Below, piece by piece: positions 17,456 through 26,520 of a stretch of 64,000 nucleotides of DNA. The notes beneath the pieces were generated by a model. It worked only from the letters and a program-made list of their open reading frames with translations. It did no database searches and was not told the DNA's origin. The stretch comes from a bacterium (GTDB lineage: Bacteria > Actinomycetota > Acidimicrobiia > Acidimicrobiales > Bin134), in assembly GCA_028819295.1 (NCBI GenBank), contig JAPPMA010000019.1:1-64000 (forward strand). Reading direction: 5' to 3'. The translations under genes were made by a program, and so were the position numbers. Every line of letters begins with the position of its first letter. The stretch's first letter is position 1.

Positions 17456-18504
17456 GCGCGGCCACCTTGATTTCGGGCCTGCTGGCCGTGGAGGTGCCCT
17501 ACTGGGCGTCGGCCATCATCAAGTTGGGCGTCGTCGCCCTGGTCGTCCCCACCGCCGCGCTGGTGCTGGGCTATGTCTTCTTGCTGAAGATGATGAGCTT
17601 CATGCAGAGCCGGCTCGGCCCCATGGAAGCCGGCCCTTACGGCACCCTGCAACTGCTGGCCGACGGGCTGAAGTTCATCCAGAAAGAGGACATCTTCCCC
17701 GAGAAGGCCGACCGGGCGGTGTTCGCCCTGGCCCCGCTGGTCGTGCTGGTCTCCACGTTCTTGATCTATGTGGTGATCCCCACCGGCCCCGACGCGGTGG
17801 TGGCGCAATTGGACGTGGGCATCTTCTACGCCCTGGCGGTGTCGTCGCTGTCGGTGGTGGGCATCTTGATGGCCGGCTGGGCCTCGGCCAACAAGTACGC
17901 CCTCATGGGAGGATTGCGGGCCGCCGGCCAGCTCATCGCCTACGAGCTCCCCCTGGTGCTGGCGGTGATGGGAGTGGTGATCCAAGCCGGCACCCTCGAC
18001 CTCCAGAAGATCGTCGCCGCCCAGGCCAACGGGGAGATCTTCGGATGGGGCGGCATCGGCAACCCGTTCATCCTCACCCAGTTCGTGGGCTTCTTCATCT
18101 TCTTGGTGGCGGTGCAGGCCGAGACTACCCAGCCCCCCTTCGATATGCCGGTGGCCGAGTCGGAGATCGTGGGCGGCTACCAGGTGGAGTACACCGGCTT
18201 CCGGTTCCTGTTCTTCTTCATGGGCGAGTTCGGCACCGCCTTCGCATTCGCCGCGCTGGCTGCGGTGCTGTTCCTCGGCGGTTGGGCGCTCCCGTGGGGC
18301 GACCTCACCCACTGGGGGTTCAATATCGCCGGACCGGCCATCATGCTGGTGAAGGTCTTGGCCGTGTCGGCGCTGATCTTCTGGTTCCGCTTCACCTATC
18401 CCCGCCTGAGAGAGGACCAGCTTCAGCGCCTCGCGTGGAAATTCTTGATTCCGCTGTCGCTGGTCAACATCGTTGTCACCGGTATTTTCAAGGTCGTTTT
18501 GTAG
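17452..18504 (+). CDS. nuoH: NADH-quinone oxidoreductase subunit H
   Basis: A 350-aa membrane subunit with about eight helices that seals the quinone tunnel. Diagnostic features are MQSRLGPMEAGPYGTLQLLADG-type sequence (residues about 46-67, with only slight changes from the family) and AETTQPPFDMPVAESEIVGGY in loop 5. GTG start overlapping the nuoD stop. Its direct junction with nuoD is the structural evidence for an eleven-gene operon. Confidence 0.95.
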   Translation: MSAATLISGLLAVEVPYWASAIIKLGVVALVVPTAALVLGYVFLLKMMSFMQSRLGPMEAGPYGTLQLLADGLKFIQKEDIFPEKADRAVFALAPLVVLVSTFLIYVVIPTGPDAVVAQLDVGIFYALAVSSLSVVGILMAGWASANKYALMGGLRAAGQLIAYELPLVLAVMGVVIQAGTLDLQKIVAAQANGEIFGWGGIGNPFILTQFVGFFIFLVAVQAETTQPPFDMPVAESEIVGGYQVEYTGFRFLFFFMGEFGTAFAFAALAAVLFLGGWALPWGDLTHWGFNIAGPAIMLVKVLAVSALIFWFRFTYPRLREDQLQRLAWKFLIPLSLVNIVVTGIFKVVL

Positions 18505-18513
18505 GAGCTTGCC

Positions 18514-19047
18514 ATGGCACTGGTACCAGGACTGATCACGGGGCTCAAGGTCACCGCCCGCACCATGTTCCGCACCCTGTTCGGCGACGGCCCCCCGGTG
18601 GTCCCCGCCCCCTCCAAGCACGCCCACACCGTGCAGTACCCCCATGTCAAGGAGATGCCCGCCGACCGATCACGAGGGGTGATCGCCCTCCACGAGGAGA
18701 ATTGCACCGCCTGCATGCTCTGCGCCCGTGAATGCCCCGACTGGTGCATCTACATCGAGGGCCACAAGTACCTGGCCCCACCCCGCCGGGAGGGCGGCAA
18801 GCCCCGCCAGAAGAACGCGCTCGACCGCTTCGACATCGACTACGCCCTGTGCATGTACTGCGGCATCTGCGTAGAGGTATGCCCGTTCGAGGCCCTGTTC
18901 TGGAGCCCCGAATACGAATACTCCGAACCTCGCATCGCCGATTTGCTCCACGACAAGGAGCGCCTCAGCGAGTGGATGGATACCGTCCCCGACTTCGAGC
19001 CCTACGAGGCCGGATCCGAGCAGAAGGTGCTGAAGGTTCCCCGGTGA
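18514..19047 (+). CDS. nuoI: NADH-quinone oxidoreductase subunit I (2x 4Fe-4S)
   Basis: A 177-aa ferredoxin-like subunit holding clusters N6a and N6b. Ligands are Cys64/67/70/74 and Cys113/116/119/123. In an eleven-subunit complex it would be the first cluster-bearing subunit reached by an external reduced electron donor, since the NADH module is absent. The stop overlaps nuoJ by four bases. Confidence 0.96.
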   Translation: MALVPGLITGLKVTARTMFRTLFGDGPPVVPAPSKHAHTVQYPHVKEMPADRSRGVIALHEENCTACMLCARECPDWCIYIEGHKYLAPPRREGGKPRQKNALDRFDIDYALCMYCGICVEVCPFEALFWSPEYEYSEPRIADLLHDKERLSEWMDTVPDFEPYEAGSEQKVLKVPR

Positions 19048-19541
19048 TCGCCGAGCACGTCGCCTTCGGGATCATCGCCGCGGTGATGGTGGCCTCCGCC
19101 CTGCGGGTGGTGACCACCCGCGACATCGTCCACGCCGCCCTGTATCTGGTGATCGTGCTGGCCGGGGTAGCAGCCCTGTTCCTGTTGGTGGGCGCCGAGT
19201 TCACCGGCATCACCCAGGTGCTCATCTACATCGGCGCGGTGATCGTGCTGTTCCTGTTCGGCATCATGCTCACCCGGTCCGACTTCGACCAGGATGAGGA
19301 GACCGACCACAAGCGAAAATTCCCCGCCATTCTGACCGCCCTCCTGCTGCTGGCGGTGATGATCGGCGCGCTGGTAGACCGCTTCGGCGACATGGAACTG
19401 GACGCTGCACCGCAGACCACCGCGGAAGTGTCCGACGAGCTGTTCTCCCAGTACATCGTGCCCTTCGAAGCGGTATCGGTGCTGCTGTTGGCCGCCCTTA
19501 TCGGCGCCATCGTGATCGCCCGCCGAGAGGAGGGCGGCTGA
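19044..19541 (+). CDS. nuoJ: NADH-quinone oxidoreductase subunit J
   Basis: A 165-aa membrane subunit with five helices; [18 protein letters not shown] contains the pi-bulge helix typical of NuoJ. GTG start, four-base overlap with nuoI. Residues 75-90 are an acidic/basic loop ([15 protein letters not shown]). The stop (TGA) overlaps by one base an ATG that opens a 14-codon mini-ORF leading into nuoK. Confidence 0.94.
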   Translation: MIAEHVAFGIIAAVMVASALRVVTTRDIVHAALYLVIVLAGVAALFLLVGAEFTGITQVLIYIGAVIVLFLFGIMLTRSDFDQDEETDHKRKFPAILTALLLLAVMIGALVDRFGDMELDAAPQTTAEVSDELFSQYIVPFEAVSVLLLAALIGAIVIARREEGG

Positions 19542-19585
19542 TGTCGACGATTTGGTGCTCGCTCTCATGGGGAACTGATCGCTGA
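19541..19585 (+). other. 14-codon mini-ORF bridging nuoJ and nuoK
   Basis: ATG at 19541 overlaps the nuoJ stop as TGATG. The frame [14 protein letters not shown] ends with TGA at 19583-19585, which overlaps the nuoK ATG as TGATG. The arrangement would let ribosomes pass from nuoJ to nuoK without a gap. There is no evidence that the peptide itself has a role. Confidence 0.35.
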
Positions 19586-19884
19586 TGCTGTTGAATGAGA
19601 TGCTTCTTTTGGGCGCGGTGCTGTTCTGCATCGGGGTCTACGGCGTGCTGGCCCGCCGCAACGGCGTGCTGGTGCTCATGTCCATCGAGCTCATCCTCAA
19701 CGCGGTGAACATCAACCTGGTCGCCTTCGGGGCGTTCCACGACAACGTGATGGGCCAGATCTTCGCCCTGTTCGTGATAACCGTGGCCGCCGCCGAGGTG
19801 GGAATCGGCTTGGCCATCGTGTTGCTCTTGTACCGGAACCGGCGATCCATCGACTTGGACCAAGTCGATCTGATGAAGGGGTGA
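19585..19884 (+). CDS. nuoK: NADH-quinone oxidoreductase subunit K
   Basis: A 99-aa membrane subunit with three helices, homologous to MrpC. The membrane glutamates are in [15 protein letters not shown] and in [12 protein letters not shown]; both are part of the proton path. Normal length. It is followed seven bases later by nuoL. Confidence 0.96.
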   Translation: MLLNEMLLLGAVLFCIGVYGVLARRNGVLVLMSIELILNAVNINLVAFGAFHDNVMGQIFALFVITVAAAEVGIGLAIVLLLYRNRRSIDLDQVDLMKG

Positions 19885-19891
19885 CGGACCG

Positions 19892-22096
19892 GTGCTGAGT
19901 GCCAACATCGCCGCCGCCGAAACTGCGGGCAAGGCCGTCGCCGCCTCGGGCTGGTTCCTGGAGAACGCCTGGCTCATCTGGCTGTTCCCCGCGGTGTCGT
20001 TCCTGCTGATCTTGCTGTTCGGCAAGCGGTTCCCCCGAGGGGGCTCGGAGATCGGCATCGCCGCGGTGGGGGCCTCCTTCGTGTTCGGCCTGATCACCGC
20101 TATCCAGTGGATCAGCGAGGTAGAGGGGGCAAGTGGAGGAAGCGCCGAGGGCGAGTACGCGCTGGGAGCGGGCGGCCTCGCGGCAGCCGCCGAGGGCGAG
20201 GCCTCCGGCGGGGTGGGCGCGCTCACCCGGTCGATCACCTGGCTCACCAACGGGGCCGAGGCCATCGGCGCGGGCATCATGATCGACGGCCTGGCCGTGA
20301 TGATGATCTTCGTGGTCACCGTGGTGTCGCTGCTGGTACACATCTACTCCACCGACTACGTGGCCGGCGACCGCCGCTACACCCACTTCTTCGCCTTCTT
20401 GAGCCTGTTCACCGCGTCGATGCTCTTCTTCGTCACCGCCTCCACCACCATCCAGATGCTGGTGGGCTGGGAGCTGGTCGGCGTGTGCTCGTTCGTGCTC
20501 ATCGGCCACTGGTGGGAGGAGAAGGACAACTCCGACGCCGCCCTCAAGGCCTTCTTCACCAACCGGGTGGGCGACATGGGCATCATCATCGGGGTGTCGA
20601 TCCTGTTCTTCGGCGCGGGCACCTTCGACGTGATCGGAGTGAACGAGGCCGCCATCAACGGCAGCATGAGCCACACGGTCACCCTGGCCGCCGCGCTGTG
20701 CTTGACCGCGGCGGTCATGTCCAAGTCGGGGCAGTTCTTCCTCCACACCTGGCTGCCCGACGCCATGGCCGGACCCACCCCGGTGTCGGCCCTCATCCAC
20801 GCCGCCACCATGGTGGTGGCCGGCGTTTTCATGGTGGCCCGGCTCTACGGCGTGTTCTTCGAGGGGTACGCCATCGGCGGCTCCAGCATCAACACGCTGG
20901 CCCTGATCGGTGGGCTGACCACACTGGTGGGCGCCACCCTGGCCTTCGTCCAGAACGACATCAAACGGGTGCTGGCCTACTCCACCGTCTCCCAGCTGGG
21001 CTACATGGTGATGGCGTTGGGCGTGGGAGCGTGGACGGCGGCCCTGTTCCACCTGTTCACCCACGCCTTCTTCAAGGCCTGCCTGTTCCTGGGCTCGGGA
21101 TCGGTCAGCCACGCCGTCCACTCTTTCGACATGAAGAAGGACATGGGCGGCCTGCGCAAGGCCATGCCCCACACCTACCGAACGTTCATGCTCGGCACGG
21201 TGGCGCTGGCCGGTTTGCCCATCCTGTCGGGGTTCTGGTCGAAAGACGAGATCTTGGCGGGCACTGGGGGCTGGGGGCTGTTCGGGGGCACTGGGGGCAA
21301 CGGGGCCTACACCGTGATGCTGGCCATGGGCATGATCACCGCCGCGCTCACCGGGGCCTACATGACCCGGGTGGTGTACCTCACCTTTTTCGGGGAGTTC
21401 CGGGGCCACGGCACCCCCCATGAGTCCGGGCCTCGGATCATCGTGCCGCTGTGGATCCTGGGTGGTATGGCGGTGGTAGCCGGGTTCATCAACCTGCCAG
21501 CCGGGTTCCAACTGGTGCCCGAGTCGTGGGAGGAGAAGTTCCTCCAGTGGGTGGAGCCCGTGGGGGTGAGCTACTTCCCGTCTATCGCCCATGCCACCCC
21601 GTCGTGGACGCTGGCCATCGTGTCGGTGATTGTGGCCCTGATCGGCATCGGCGCCGCCTACTACTACTACTTCGTGCGAGTCCGGGCGGTGAGCCCGGTC
21701 GCCACCGAGCTGCCCGACGGCCCCACCTCAAGATCGGCAGTGGCCCGTCTCGGCCACCGAATCCTGGTCAACAAGTACTACCTCGACTGGCTGTACACCA
21801 CCGTGATCGTCGGCTTCATCAAGGGACCCCTGGCCAAGGCGGCCTACTGGACCAACCAGAACGTCATCGACCGGGTGGTCAACGAGGCCGGCACCCGCTC
21901 GGTGCAGGCCGGGAACGTCGTCTACCACAAGGTGGACCAGCTAGTGGTGGACGGCATCGTCAATGCCGCCGGCAAGATCTCCGACAGCTCGGGGGAGGAG
22001 CTGCGCCGCATCCAAACCGGCAAGGTGCAGCAGTACGCCGCCATCATGTTCATCGCCGCCACCATCCTGGCCGGGATCTTCATAATCGTCATCTAG
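19892..22096 (+). CDS. nuoL: NADH-quinone oxidoreductase subunit L
   Basis: A 734-aa Mrp-antiporter-like proton-pumping subunit with at least 14 helices and the long C-terminal lateral helix. The family core includes GWELVGVCSFVLIGHWW (Glu in TM5), the THAFFKACLFLGSGSV motif, and the proton-path lysine region SKSGQFFLHTWLPDAM. A Gly/Ala/Glu-rich loop at residues 75-110 is an insertion relative to shorter homologues. GTG start. The stop at 22094-22096 is directly followed by the first copy of a duplicated start region of nuoM. Confidence 0.95.
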   Translation: MLSANIAAAETAGKAVAASGWFLENAWLIWLFPAVSFLLILLFGKRFPRGGSEIGIAAVGASFVFGLITAIQWISEVEGASGGSAEGEYALGAGGLAAAAEGEASGGVGALTRSITWLTNGAEAIGAGIMIDGLAVMMIFVVTVVSLLVHIYSTDYVAGDRRYTHFFAFLSLFTASMLFFVTASTTIQMLVGWELVGVCSFVLIGHWWEEKDNSDAALKAFFTNRVGDMGIIIGVSILFFGAGTFDVIGVNEAAINGSMSHTVTLAAALCLTAAVMSKSGQFFLHTWLPDAMAGPTPVSALIHAATMVVAGVFMVARLYGVFFEGYAIGGSSINTLALIGGLTTLVGATLAFVQNDIKRVLAYSTVSQLGYMVMALGVGAWTAALFHLFTHAFFKACLFLGSGSVSHAVHSFDMKKDMGGLRKAMPHTYRTFMLGTVALAGLPILSGFWSKDEILAGTGGWGLFGGTGGNGAYTVMLAMGMITAALTGAYMTRVVYLTFFGEFRGHGTPHESGPRIIVPLWILGGMAVVAGFINLPAGFQLVPESWEEKFLQWVEPVGVSYFPSIAHATPSWTLAIVSVIVALIGIGAAYYYYFVRVRAVSPVATELPDGPTSRSAVARLGHRILVNKYYLDWLYTTVIVGFIKGPLAKAAYWTNQNVIDRVVNEAGTRSVQAGNVVYHKVDQLVVDGIVNAAGKISDSSGEELRRIQTGKVQQYAAIMFIAATILAGIFIIVI

Positions 22097-22180
22097 GGAG
22101 CACACGTACACATGGGTGAAATATCGATTCCACCGACGCCAAGGCGGTGGCTGAGAGGGAGCACGCGTACACATGGGTGA
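22095..22180 (+). repeat. Duplicated nuoM initiation region with a 22-codon mini-ORF
   Basis: Two 25-bp copies, 22095-22119 and 22156-22180, differ at one base. Each contains a GGGAG ribosome site followed by CACATGGGTGA. The upstream copy opens an ORF at 22112 (MGEISIPPTPRRWLRG..., 22 codons) whose stop at 22178-22180 lies just inside nuoM. The second copy supplies the true nuoM start at 22173. Both copies have the same ribosome site and spacing, so both should be initiated. Confidence 0.7.
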
Positions 22181-23744
22181 TTTTCTCAACGACTGGGGGC
22201 TGAGCATCCCGACGTTCCTGCCGATCATCGGCGCGGCCGTCATGCTGCTCATTCCCAAGGACCGAGAGCATCTGCACAAGCTGATCGCCTTGGCCACCAC
22301 CGTGGCGGTGGCCGTTTTCGGCTTGCTGCTGTTGATCCAGTTCATCGACAACGACAACTACGGCGCCCTGAACTTCGTGGTGGACAAGGGCTGGATCGAC
22401 GTCATCGACTCCCGCTACATCATGGGCGTCGACGGGATCTCCCTGCCGCTGATGCTGCTCACCATGCTGATCGTGCCCCTGTGCGTGATCTACTCCTGGA
22501 ACCACTTCCCCGAGCCGCACAACCCCAAGGCATTCTTGATGCTGCTGCTCATTCTGGAAACGGGGATGATCGGCACTTTCGCCGCCCAAGACCTGATCCT
22601 GTTCTTCGTGTTCTTCGAGGTCGTGCTGCTGCCCATGTACTTCATGATCGGGGTGTGGGGCGGTGAGAACCGGCGCTACGCCGCCATCAAGTTCTTCTTG
22701 TTCACCCTGTTCGGCTCGGCGCTGATGCTGGTGAGCTTTTTGGCCCTCTACTTCCTGGCCGACGCCAGCACCTTCGACATGCGGCTGCTGCCCGAGGCTG
22801 CGGCCGGCATCGCCAAGTCGTCGCAGGTGTGGGTGTTCGGCGGCATGTTCCTGGGGTTCGGGATCAAGGTGCCCATGTTCCCGTTCCACACCTGGCTGCC
22901 CGACGCCCATACCGAGGCTCCCACGGTGGGCTCGGTGATCCTGGCCGCAGTGCTGTTGAAGCTGGGCACCTACGGATTCGTCCGCATCGCCATTCCCATC
23001 CTGCCCGAGGCCGCCGCCGAATGGGCCCCGTTCATCGGGCTGCTGGCGGTGATCGGGATCATCTACGGCGCCTTGGGCTGTCTGGCCCAACGCGACCTGA
23101 AACGCCTGGTAGCGTTCTCCTCGGTGGCCCACATGGGCTTCGTGATGCTGGGCATCGCCACCCTCACCGACTTCGGCATCAACGCCGCGGTGTTCGGCAT
23201 GGTGGCCCACGGCCTCATCACCGGGATGCTGTTCTTCTTGGCCGGATCGGTGAAGGAGCGCTACCACACCCTGGACATGTCCCGACTGGGCGGGCTGCTG
23301 GTGCAGGCGCCCCGCATGGGCTGGATCCTCGGATTCTGCGCCATGGCCTCGCTGGGGCTGCCCGGCCTGGCCGGCTTCTGGGGCGAGTTCCCCGCCATCC
23401 TGGCCTCCTACAACCCCGCCGAGGTGCTGGCCGAGGAAACCTTCCGGTCTTACATGGTCATCGCCGCGCTGGGCACGGTGCTGGCCGCTGGCTACCTGCT
23501 GTGGATGCTCCAGAAGACGGCCTTCGGCACCCCCCGGGAGGAGTTCGTCAACGATCCGCACGTTCACGACGCCACGGCCTCCGAGTACATGGCCTGGGCC
23601 CCGCTGCTCATCTTGATCTTGGTGCTGGGCGTATACCCCCACCTGCTGTTCGGGGCCACCGACCCTGCGGTGGTCAACTCGCTCAGCGACTGCCTCGACT
23701 CCGTGACCAGCGGAGCCTGTTTCGACGCCGCGGCCGGGAAGTAG
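22173..23744 (+). CDS. nuoM: NADH-quinone oxidoreductase subunit M
   Basis: A 523-aa antiporter-like proton-pumping subunit with about 14 helices. FFVFFEVVLLPMYFMIGVWG contains the TM5 glutamate, FPFHTWLPDAHTEAPTVGSV the TM7 loop, and the discontinuous TM8 lysine region follows. The ATG at 22173 is preceded by GGGAG at normal spacing. An identical initiation signal 61 bases upstream is annotated separately. Confidence 0.96.
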   Translation: MGDFLNDWGLSIPTFLPIIGAAVMLLIPKDREHLHKLIALATTVAVAVFGLLLLIQFIDNDNYGALNFVVDKGWIDVIDSRYIMGVDGISLPLMLLTMLIVPLCVIYSWNHFPEPHNPKAFLMLLLILETGMIGTFAAQDLILFFVFFEVVLLPMYFMIGVWGGENRRYAAIKFFLFTLFGSALMLVSFLALYFLADASTFDMRLLPEAAAGIAKSSQVWVFGGMFLGFGIKVPMFPFHTWLPDAHTEAPTVGSVILAAVLLKLGTYGFVRIAIPILPEAAAEWAPFIGLLAVIGIIYGALGCLAQRDLKRLVAFSSVAHMGFVMLGIATLTDFGINAAVFGMVAHGLITGMLFFLAGSVKERYHTLDMSRLGGLLVQAPRMGWILGFCAMASLGLPGLAGFWGEFPAILASYNPAEVLAEETFRSYMVIAALGTVLAAGYLLWMLQKTAFGTPREEFVNDPHVHDATASEYMAWAPLLILILVLGVYPHLLFGATDPAVVNSLSDCLDSVTSGACFDAAAGK

Positions 23745-23753
23745 CCAACCCAG

Positions 23754-25256
23754 ATGCTCTCGTCGCTGCCATCGATCGTCGGCTTCGTCCGACCGGACAT
23801 CGACTGGCACGCCGTCGCGCCCGAGCTCACCCTGCTGGGGGTGGGCGCGGTGGTCACCCTGCTCGACATCGTGCTGCTGGAGCGGGGTCGGGCCTACACC
23901 TCGGCATTGGCCGGCATAGGGCTGCTGATGGCGTTGATTCCCATCGTGACCTTGGCCGCGTCCGGCGACACCCGGGAGATGTTCGGCGGGGCCTTCGTGG
24001 TGGACGATTTCGCCCTCATCTTGAAGGCCATGTTCATCGTGGTCGCGTACATCGTGGTGCTGCTGTCCACCAACTACATCGCCGAGGGCGACTACTGGGA
24101 GAACGAGTACTACGGCCTCCTGCTGGCGTCGGTGATGGGCATGGTGCTGATGGCCTCGGCCCGCGATCTGGTCACCATCTTCGTGGCCCTGGAGCTGCTG
24201 TCCATTCCCGCCTACCTGATGGCTGCGTGGCGCAAGGCCGACCCTAGGAGCAACGAGGCCGGGCTCAAGTACTACCTGATGGGGGTGTTCGCCTCAGCGA
24301 TCATGCTGTACGGCATGTCGCTGCTGTTCGGGCTGGCCGGCGACACCCGCCTGGCCGCAATCTCAACCGCAGTCACCGAGGAAGGCTCCAACCCGGTGGT
24401 CATTCTCGGGATCATCTTCGTGATCGTGGGGTTCGCCTTCAAGGTGTCGGGCTTCCCGTTCCACACCTGGGCGCCGGACACCTACGAGGGCGCGCCCACT
24501 CCGGTGACCGCCTTCTTGGCCGTGGCCTCCAAAGCGGCCGGGTTCGTGGCCCTCATGCAGCTGGTGCATGTCGGCTTCCCCGACGCCCAAGACGTCTATC
24601 AGCCGCTGTTGTGGATCCTGGCTGTGGGCTCGATGACCGCTGGCAACCTCATCGCCCTGCGCCAAGAGAACATCGTGCGCCTCATGGCCTACTCCGGGGT
24701 GTCGCAGGCCGGCTTCATGCTGGCTCCTCTGGCCGTGGCCGGCGACATCGGCGAAGAGGCCCTGTCCGCGGTGATCATCTACGTGCTGATCTACGCGGCC
24801 ATGAACTTGGGGGCCTTCGCGGTGATCATCGCCGTGGCCCGCCGCACCGCCTCCGGCGCCATCAGCTCCTACGCCGGGCTGTTCAAGTACGCCCCCGGCA
24901 TGACCATTCTCATGTCGGTTTTCCTGTTCTCCCTGGCCGGCATTCCCCCGCTGGGCGGCTGGTTCGCCAAGTTCGCGGTGTTCCGGGCCGTGGTGGAAGC
25001 CGACACCGGCTGGGGCTATTCCCTGGCCGCCATCGCCGCCGTGAATTCGGTGATCGCGCTGTTCTACTACGCCAAGGTGGCCCGCATGATGTGGTTCGAG
25101 GACACTCCCGAAGAAGCCGACACCACGTCCATCCGGGTGCCCCCCTCGCTGGTGGCCGCCCTCGGCCTCACCGCCGCCGCCACCCTCCTGTTCGGCATCT
25201 ACCCCGCCGTCATCACCCACTTCACCGACGGAACCCTCATCGCCCTGCCCTACTGA
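23754..25256 (+). CDS. nuoN: NADH-quinone oxidoreductase subunit N
   Basis: A 500-aa antiporter-like subunit, the last gene of the operon. ALELLSIPAYLMAAWRK carries the TM5 glutamate, SGFPFHTWAPDTYEGAPTPV the TM7 loop, and MSVFLFSLAGIPPLGGWFAKF the broken TM12 region. It starts nine bases after nuoM. No strong hairpin terminator is visible in the 213 bases downstream (25257-25469), which hold no gene; a perfect 12-bp palindrome GCATAGCTATGC lies at 25390-25401. Confidence 0.95.
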   Translation: MLSSLPSIVGFVRPDIDWHAVAPELTLLGVGAVVTLLDIVLLERGRAYTSALAGIGLLMALIPIVTLAASGDTREMFGGAFVVDDFALILKAMFIVVAYIVVLLSTNYIAEGDYWENEYYGLLLASVMGMVLMASARDLVTIFVALELLSIPAYLMAAWRKADPRSNEAGLKYYLMGVFASAIMLYGMSLLFGLAGDTRLAAISTAVTEEGSNPVVILGIIFVIVGFAFKVSGFPFHTWAPDTYEGAPTPVTAFLAVASKAAGFVALMQLVHVGFPDAQDVYQPLLWILAVGSMTAGNLIALRQENIVRLMAYSGVSQAGFMLAPLAVAGDIGEEALSAVIIYVLIYAAMNLGAFAVIIAVARRTASGAISSYAGLFKYAPGMTILMSVFLFSLAGIPPLGGWFAKFAVFRAVVEADTGWGYSLAAIAAVNSVIALFYYAKVARMMWFEDTPEEADTTSIRVPPSLVAALGLTAAATLLFGIYPAVITHFTDGTLIALPY

Positions 25257-25469
25257 CGCGGCAGCGCTTATCGGAGTCAGGCTGATCCCAGTTTTTCTTC
25301 AAGGACTCTGGCCCGCGCAGCCTCGCAACTCAACCGGCAGGGATTTCCTCCGAGTGAGCGTTAACTCAGATTGAGCCGCAGCATTCTATGCATAGCTATG
25401 CTTGCGATCTACGTCCGCCTTGACTCCAGCAGATTGGTCAGGGCATGAGATTTGAGCTCAAAAGGCGGC

Positions 25470-25664
25470 TCAACTGAAGACGACAACCTGGAGACCAAGT
25501 GCAAAAGGTGCAATTGTGGCCTCCAGCATGGAGATCGGCGAAAACCGCACCCTGCCCCCTCGAATCGCTTCTTCAATTGTGCCCCTGGTTTCCTTGCCCA
25601 ACCGTGAACTGCCTTGAGACATCCACAGCAAGGCGTCGGTGTCCACGATGATGTCCACGCTCAA
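25470..25664 (-). pseudogene. Truncated PIN-domain toxin
   Basis: A 64-codon frame that starts like a PIN toxin (IIVDTDALLWMSQGSSRLG, with the first catalytic Asp) and keeps the following helix and FSPISMLEATI segment, but ends at a stop near residue 64. The normal length is about 130 residues, so the remaining acidic ligands are missing. Its start overlaps the Phd-like antitoxin stop by four bases, so this was a toxin-antitoxin operon. The sequence beyond the stop shows no obvious in-frame remainder, suggesting deletion rather than a point mutation. Confidence 0.65.
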
Positions 25665-25951
25665 CCTTGTTCGTCGACTGTGGATCCGGTCAGGATCCGG
25701 TCGGGATCAGCGACCACATGCCAGTGTTCGGGAGGTATAGCCGGTTGCGTCAGATCTCGGTCAAGGACCATGTCATCAGCCCATCCAATTGCGCTCCCCC
25801 GAGGCTGTTCGACAAACGGGACGACAGCAGCCACTGGCCGTCCATGCTTAGTGACAACCAGTGTGTTGCCGGTAGCCATCACAACATCGAGAAGCTTCAG
25901 ACACTTGTCACGGAACTGAGCCGCGGGAACTGTCCACTCTGGAGCACTCAT
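25661..25951 (-). CDS. Phd/YefM-type antitoxin
   Basis: A 96-aa antitoxin. WTVPAAQFRDKCLKLLDVV followed by TLVVTKHGRPVAAVVPF is the Phd DNA-binding fold. The acidic C-terminal part (GWADDMVLDRDLTQP) is the usual disordered toxin-binding tail. ATAGGAG precedes the ATG at proper spacing. It remains complete although its partner PIN toxin is truncated, so it may persist as an orphan autoregulator. Confidence 0.82.
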   Translation of the reverse strand: MSAPEWTVPAAQFRDKCLKLLDVVMATGNTLVVTKHGRPVAAVVPFVEQPRGSAIGWADDMVLDRDLTQPAIPPEHWHVVADPDRILTGSTVDEQG

Positions 25952-25980
25952 GAAACACTCCTATCAAAAATGTACAGAAA

Positions 25981-26009
25981 ATTCTAGCGTTTTTTGCACT
26001 CTCCTCCAA
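25981..26009 (-). promoter_or_regulatory. Promoter of the phd-pin operon
   Basis: On the minus strand, TTGGAG (26009-26004) and TAGAAT (25986-25981) are separated by exactly 17 bases and lie about 30 bases before the antitoxin ATG. This is a good match to a housekeeping sigma promoter in an otherwise high-GC genome. Confidence 0.6.
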
Positions 26010-26063
26010 GAGCCATCGAAACTCAGGGGCAATTTGGTGGATTGGCGGTGTAATGATCTGTGT

Positions 26064-26276
26064 ATGGCACATGAGGACGTAGACAGCGACGAGGCGGTTA
26101 GCCCCAGCGGAATCCAGCGAAACCAGCAGCATACAAAGCTAGAAGCAGGCAATTTGGCCTCGAACACGGTGGCTGTCGAACCGTTCACAGTGGAGGAGGC
26201 CCTTCAGATGCAGGGGGCCGGTTGGGAGGGCGACCTCGAGGAGATGCGTACCTCACCGGTGCGGGCGTCCTTCTAG
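26064..26276 (+). pseudogene. Remnant of a VapB-type antitoxin (C-terminal part)
   Basis: A frame of 70 residues whose last 25 match a VapB tail (FTVEEALQMQGAGWEGDLEEM). The first 45 residues (MAHEDVDSDEAVSPSG...) show no ribbon-helix-helix domain and look unrelated. No toxin follows. I read it as a decayed antitoxin whose DNA-binding half was replaced or lost; a short expressed fusion cannot be excluded. Confidence 0.55.
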
Positions 26277-26313
26277 CCTCTCTATGTGACCACAACGGGA
26301 AGGAAGCACCAGA

Positions 26314-26520
26314 GTGCCTGAGATGCCTGATGTGGTGGTCTATCTGGAGGCGTTGGACCGGTATGTCGTAGGTCGGAAACTGCGCAGGATCCGGGTGGTC
26401 GGCATCAGCCTGCTCAAGTCATTCGATCCGCCGGTTAGCGCGGCCGAGGGTCGAAGACTTAGAGGATTGATCACTTTGATCGGTAGTCTCCCGTTCTCGC
26501 CCAGGAGGAAAGCATCATGA
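26314..26520 (+). pseudogene. N-terminal fragment of Fpg/Nei DNA glycosylase
   Basis: A 68-codon frame from a GTG start. Residues 1-51 match the N-terminus of formamidopyrimidine-DNA glycosylases, including the catalytic Pro after the initiator (MPEMPDVVVYLEALDRYVVG) and SAAEGRRLRGL. The match then stops abruptly, and the last residues (ITLIGSLPFSPRRKAS) come from the leader of the next gene. The DNA-binding helices and zinc finger are absent. A deletion has joined the fragment to the SDR gene, with a four-base stop/start overlap. Confidence 0.7.

Noticed and set aside
25257-25469. Terminator for the nuo operon
   Set aside because: There is a short T run and a 12-bp palindrome, but no stem adjacent to a T tract, so an intrinsic terminator cannot be supported.
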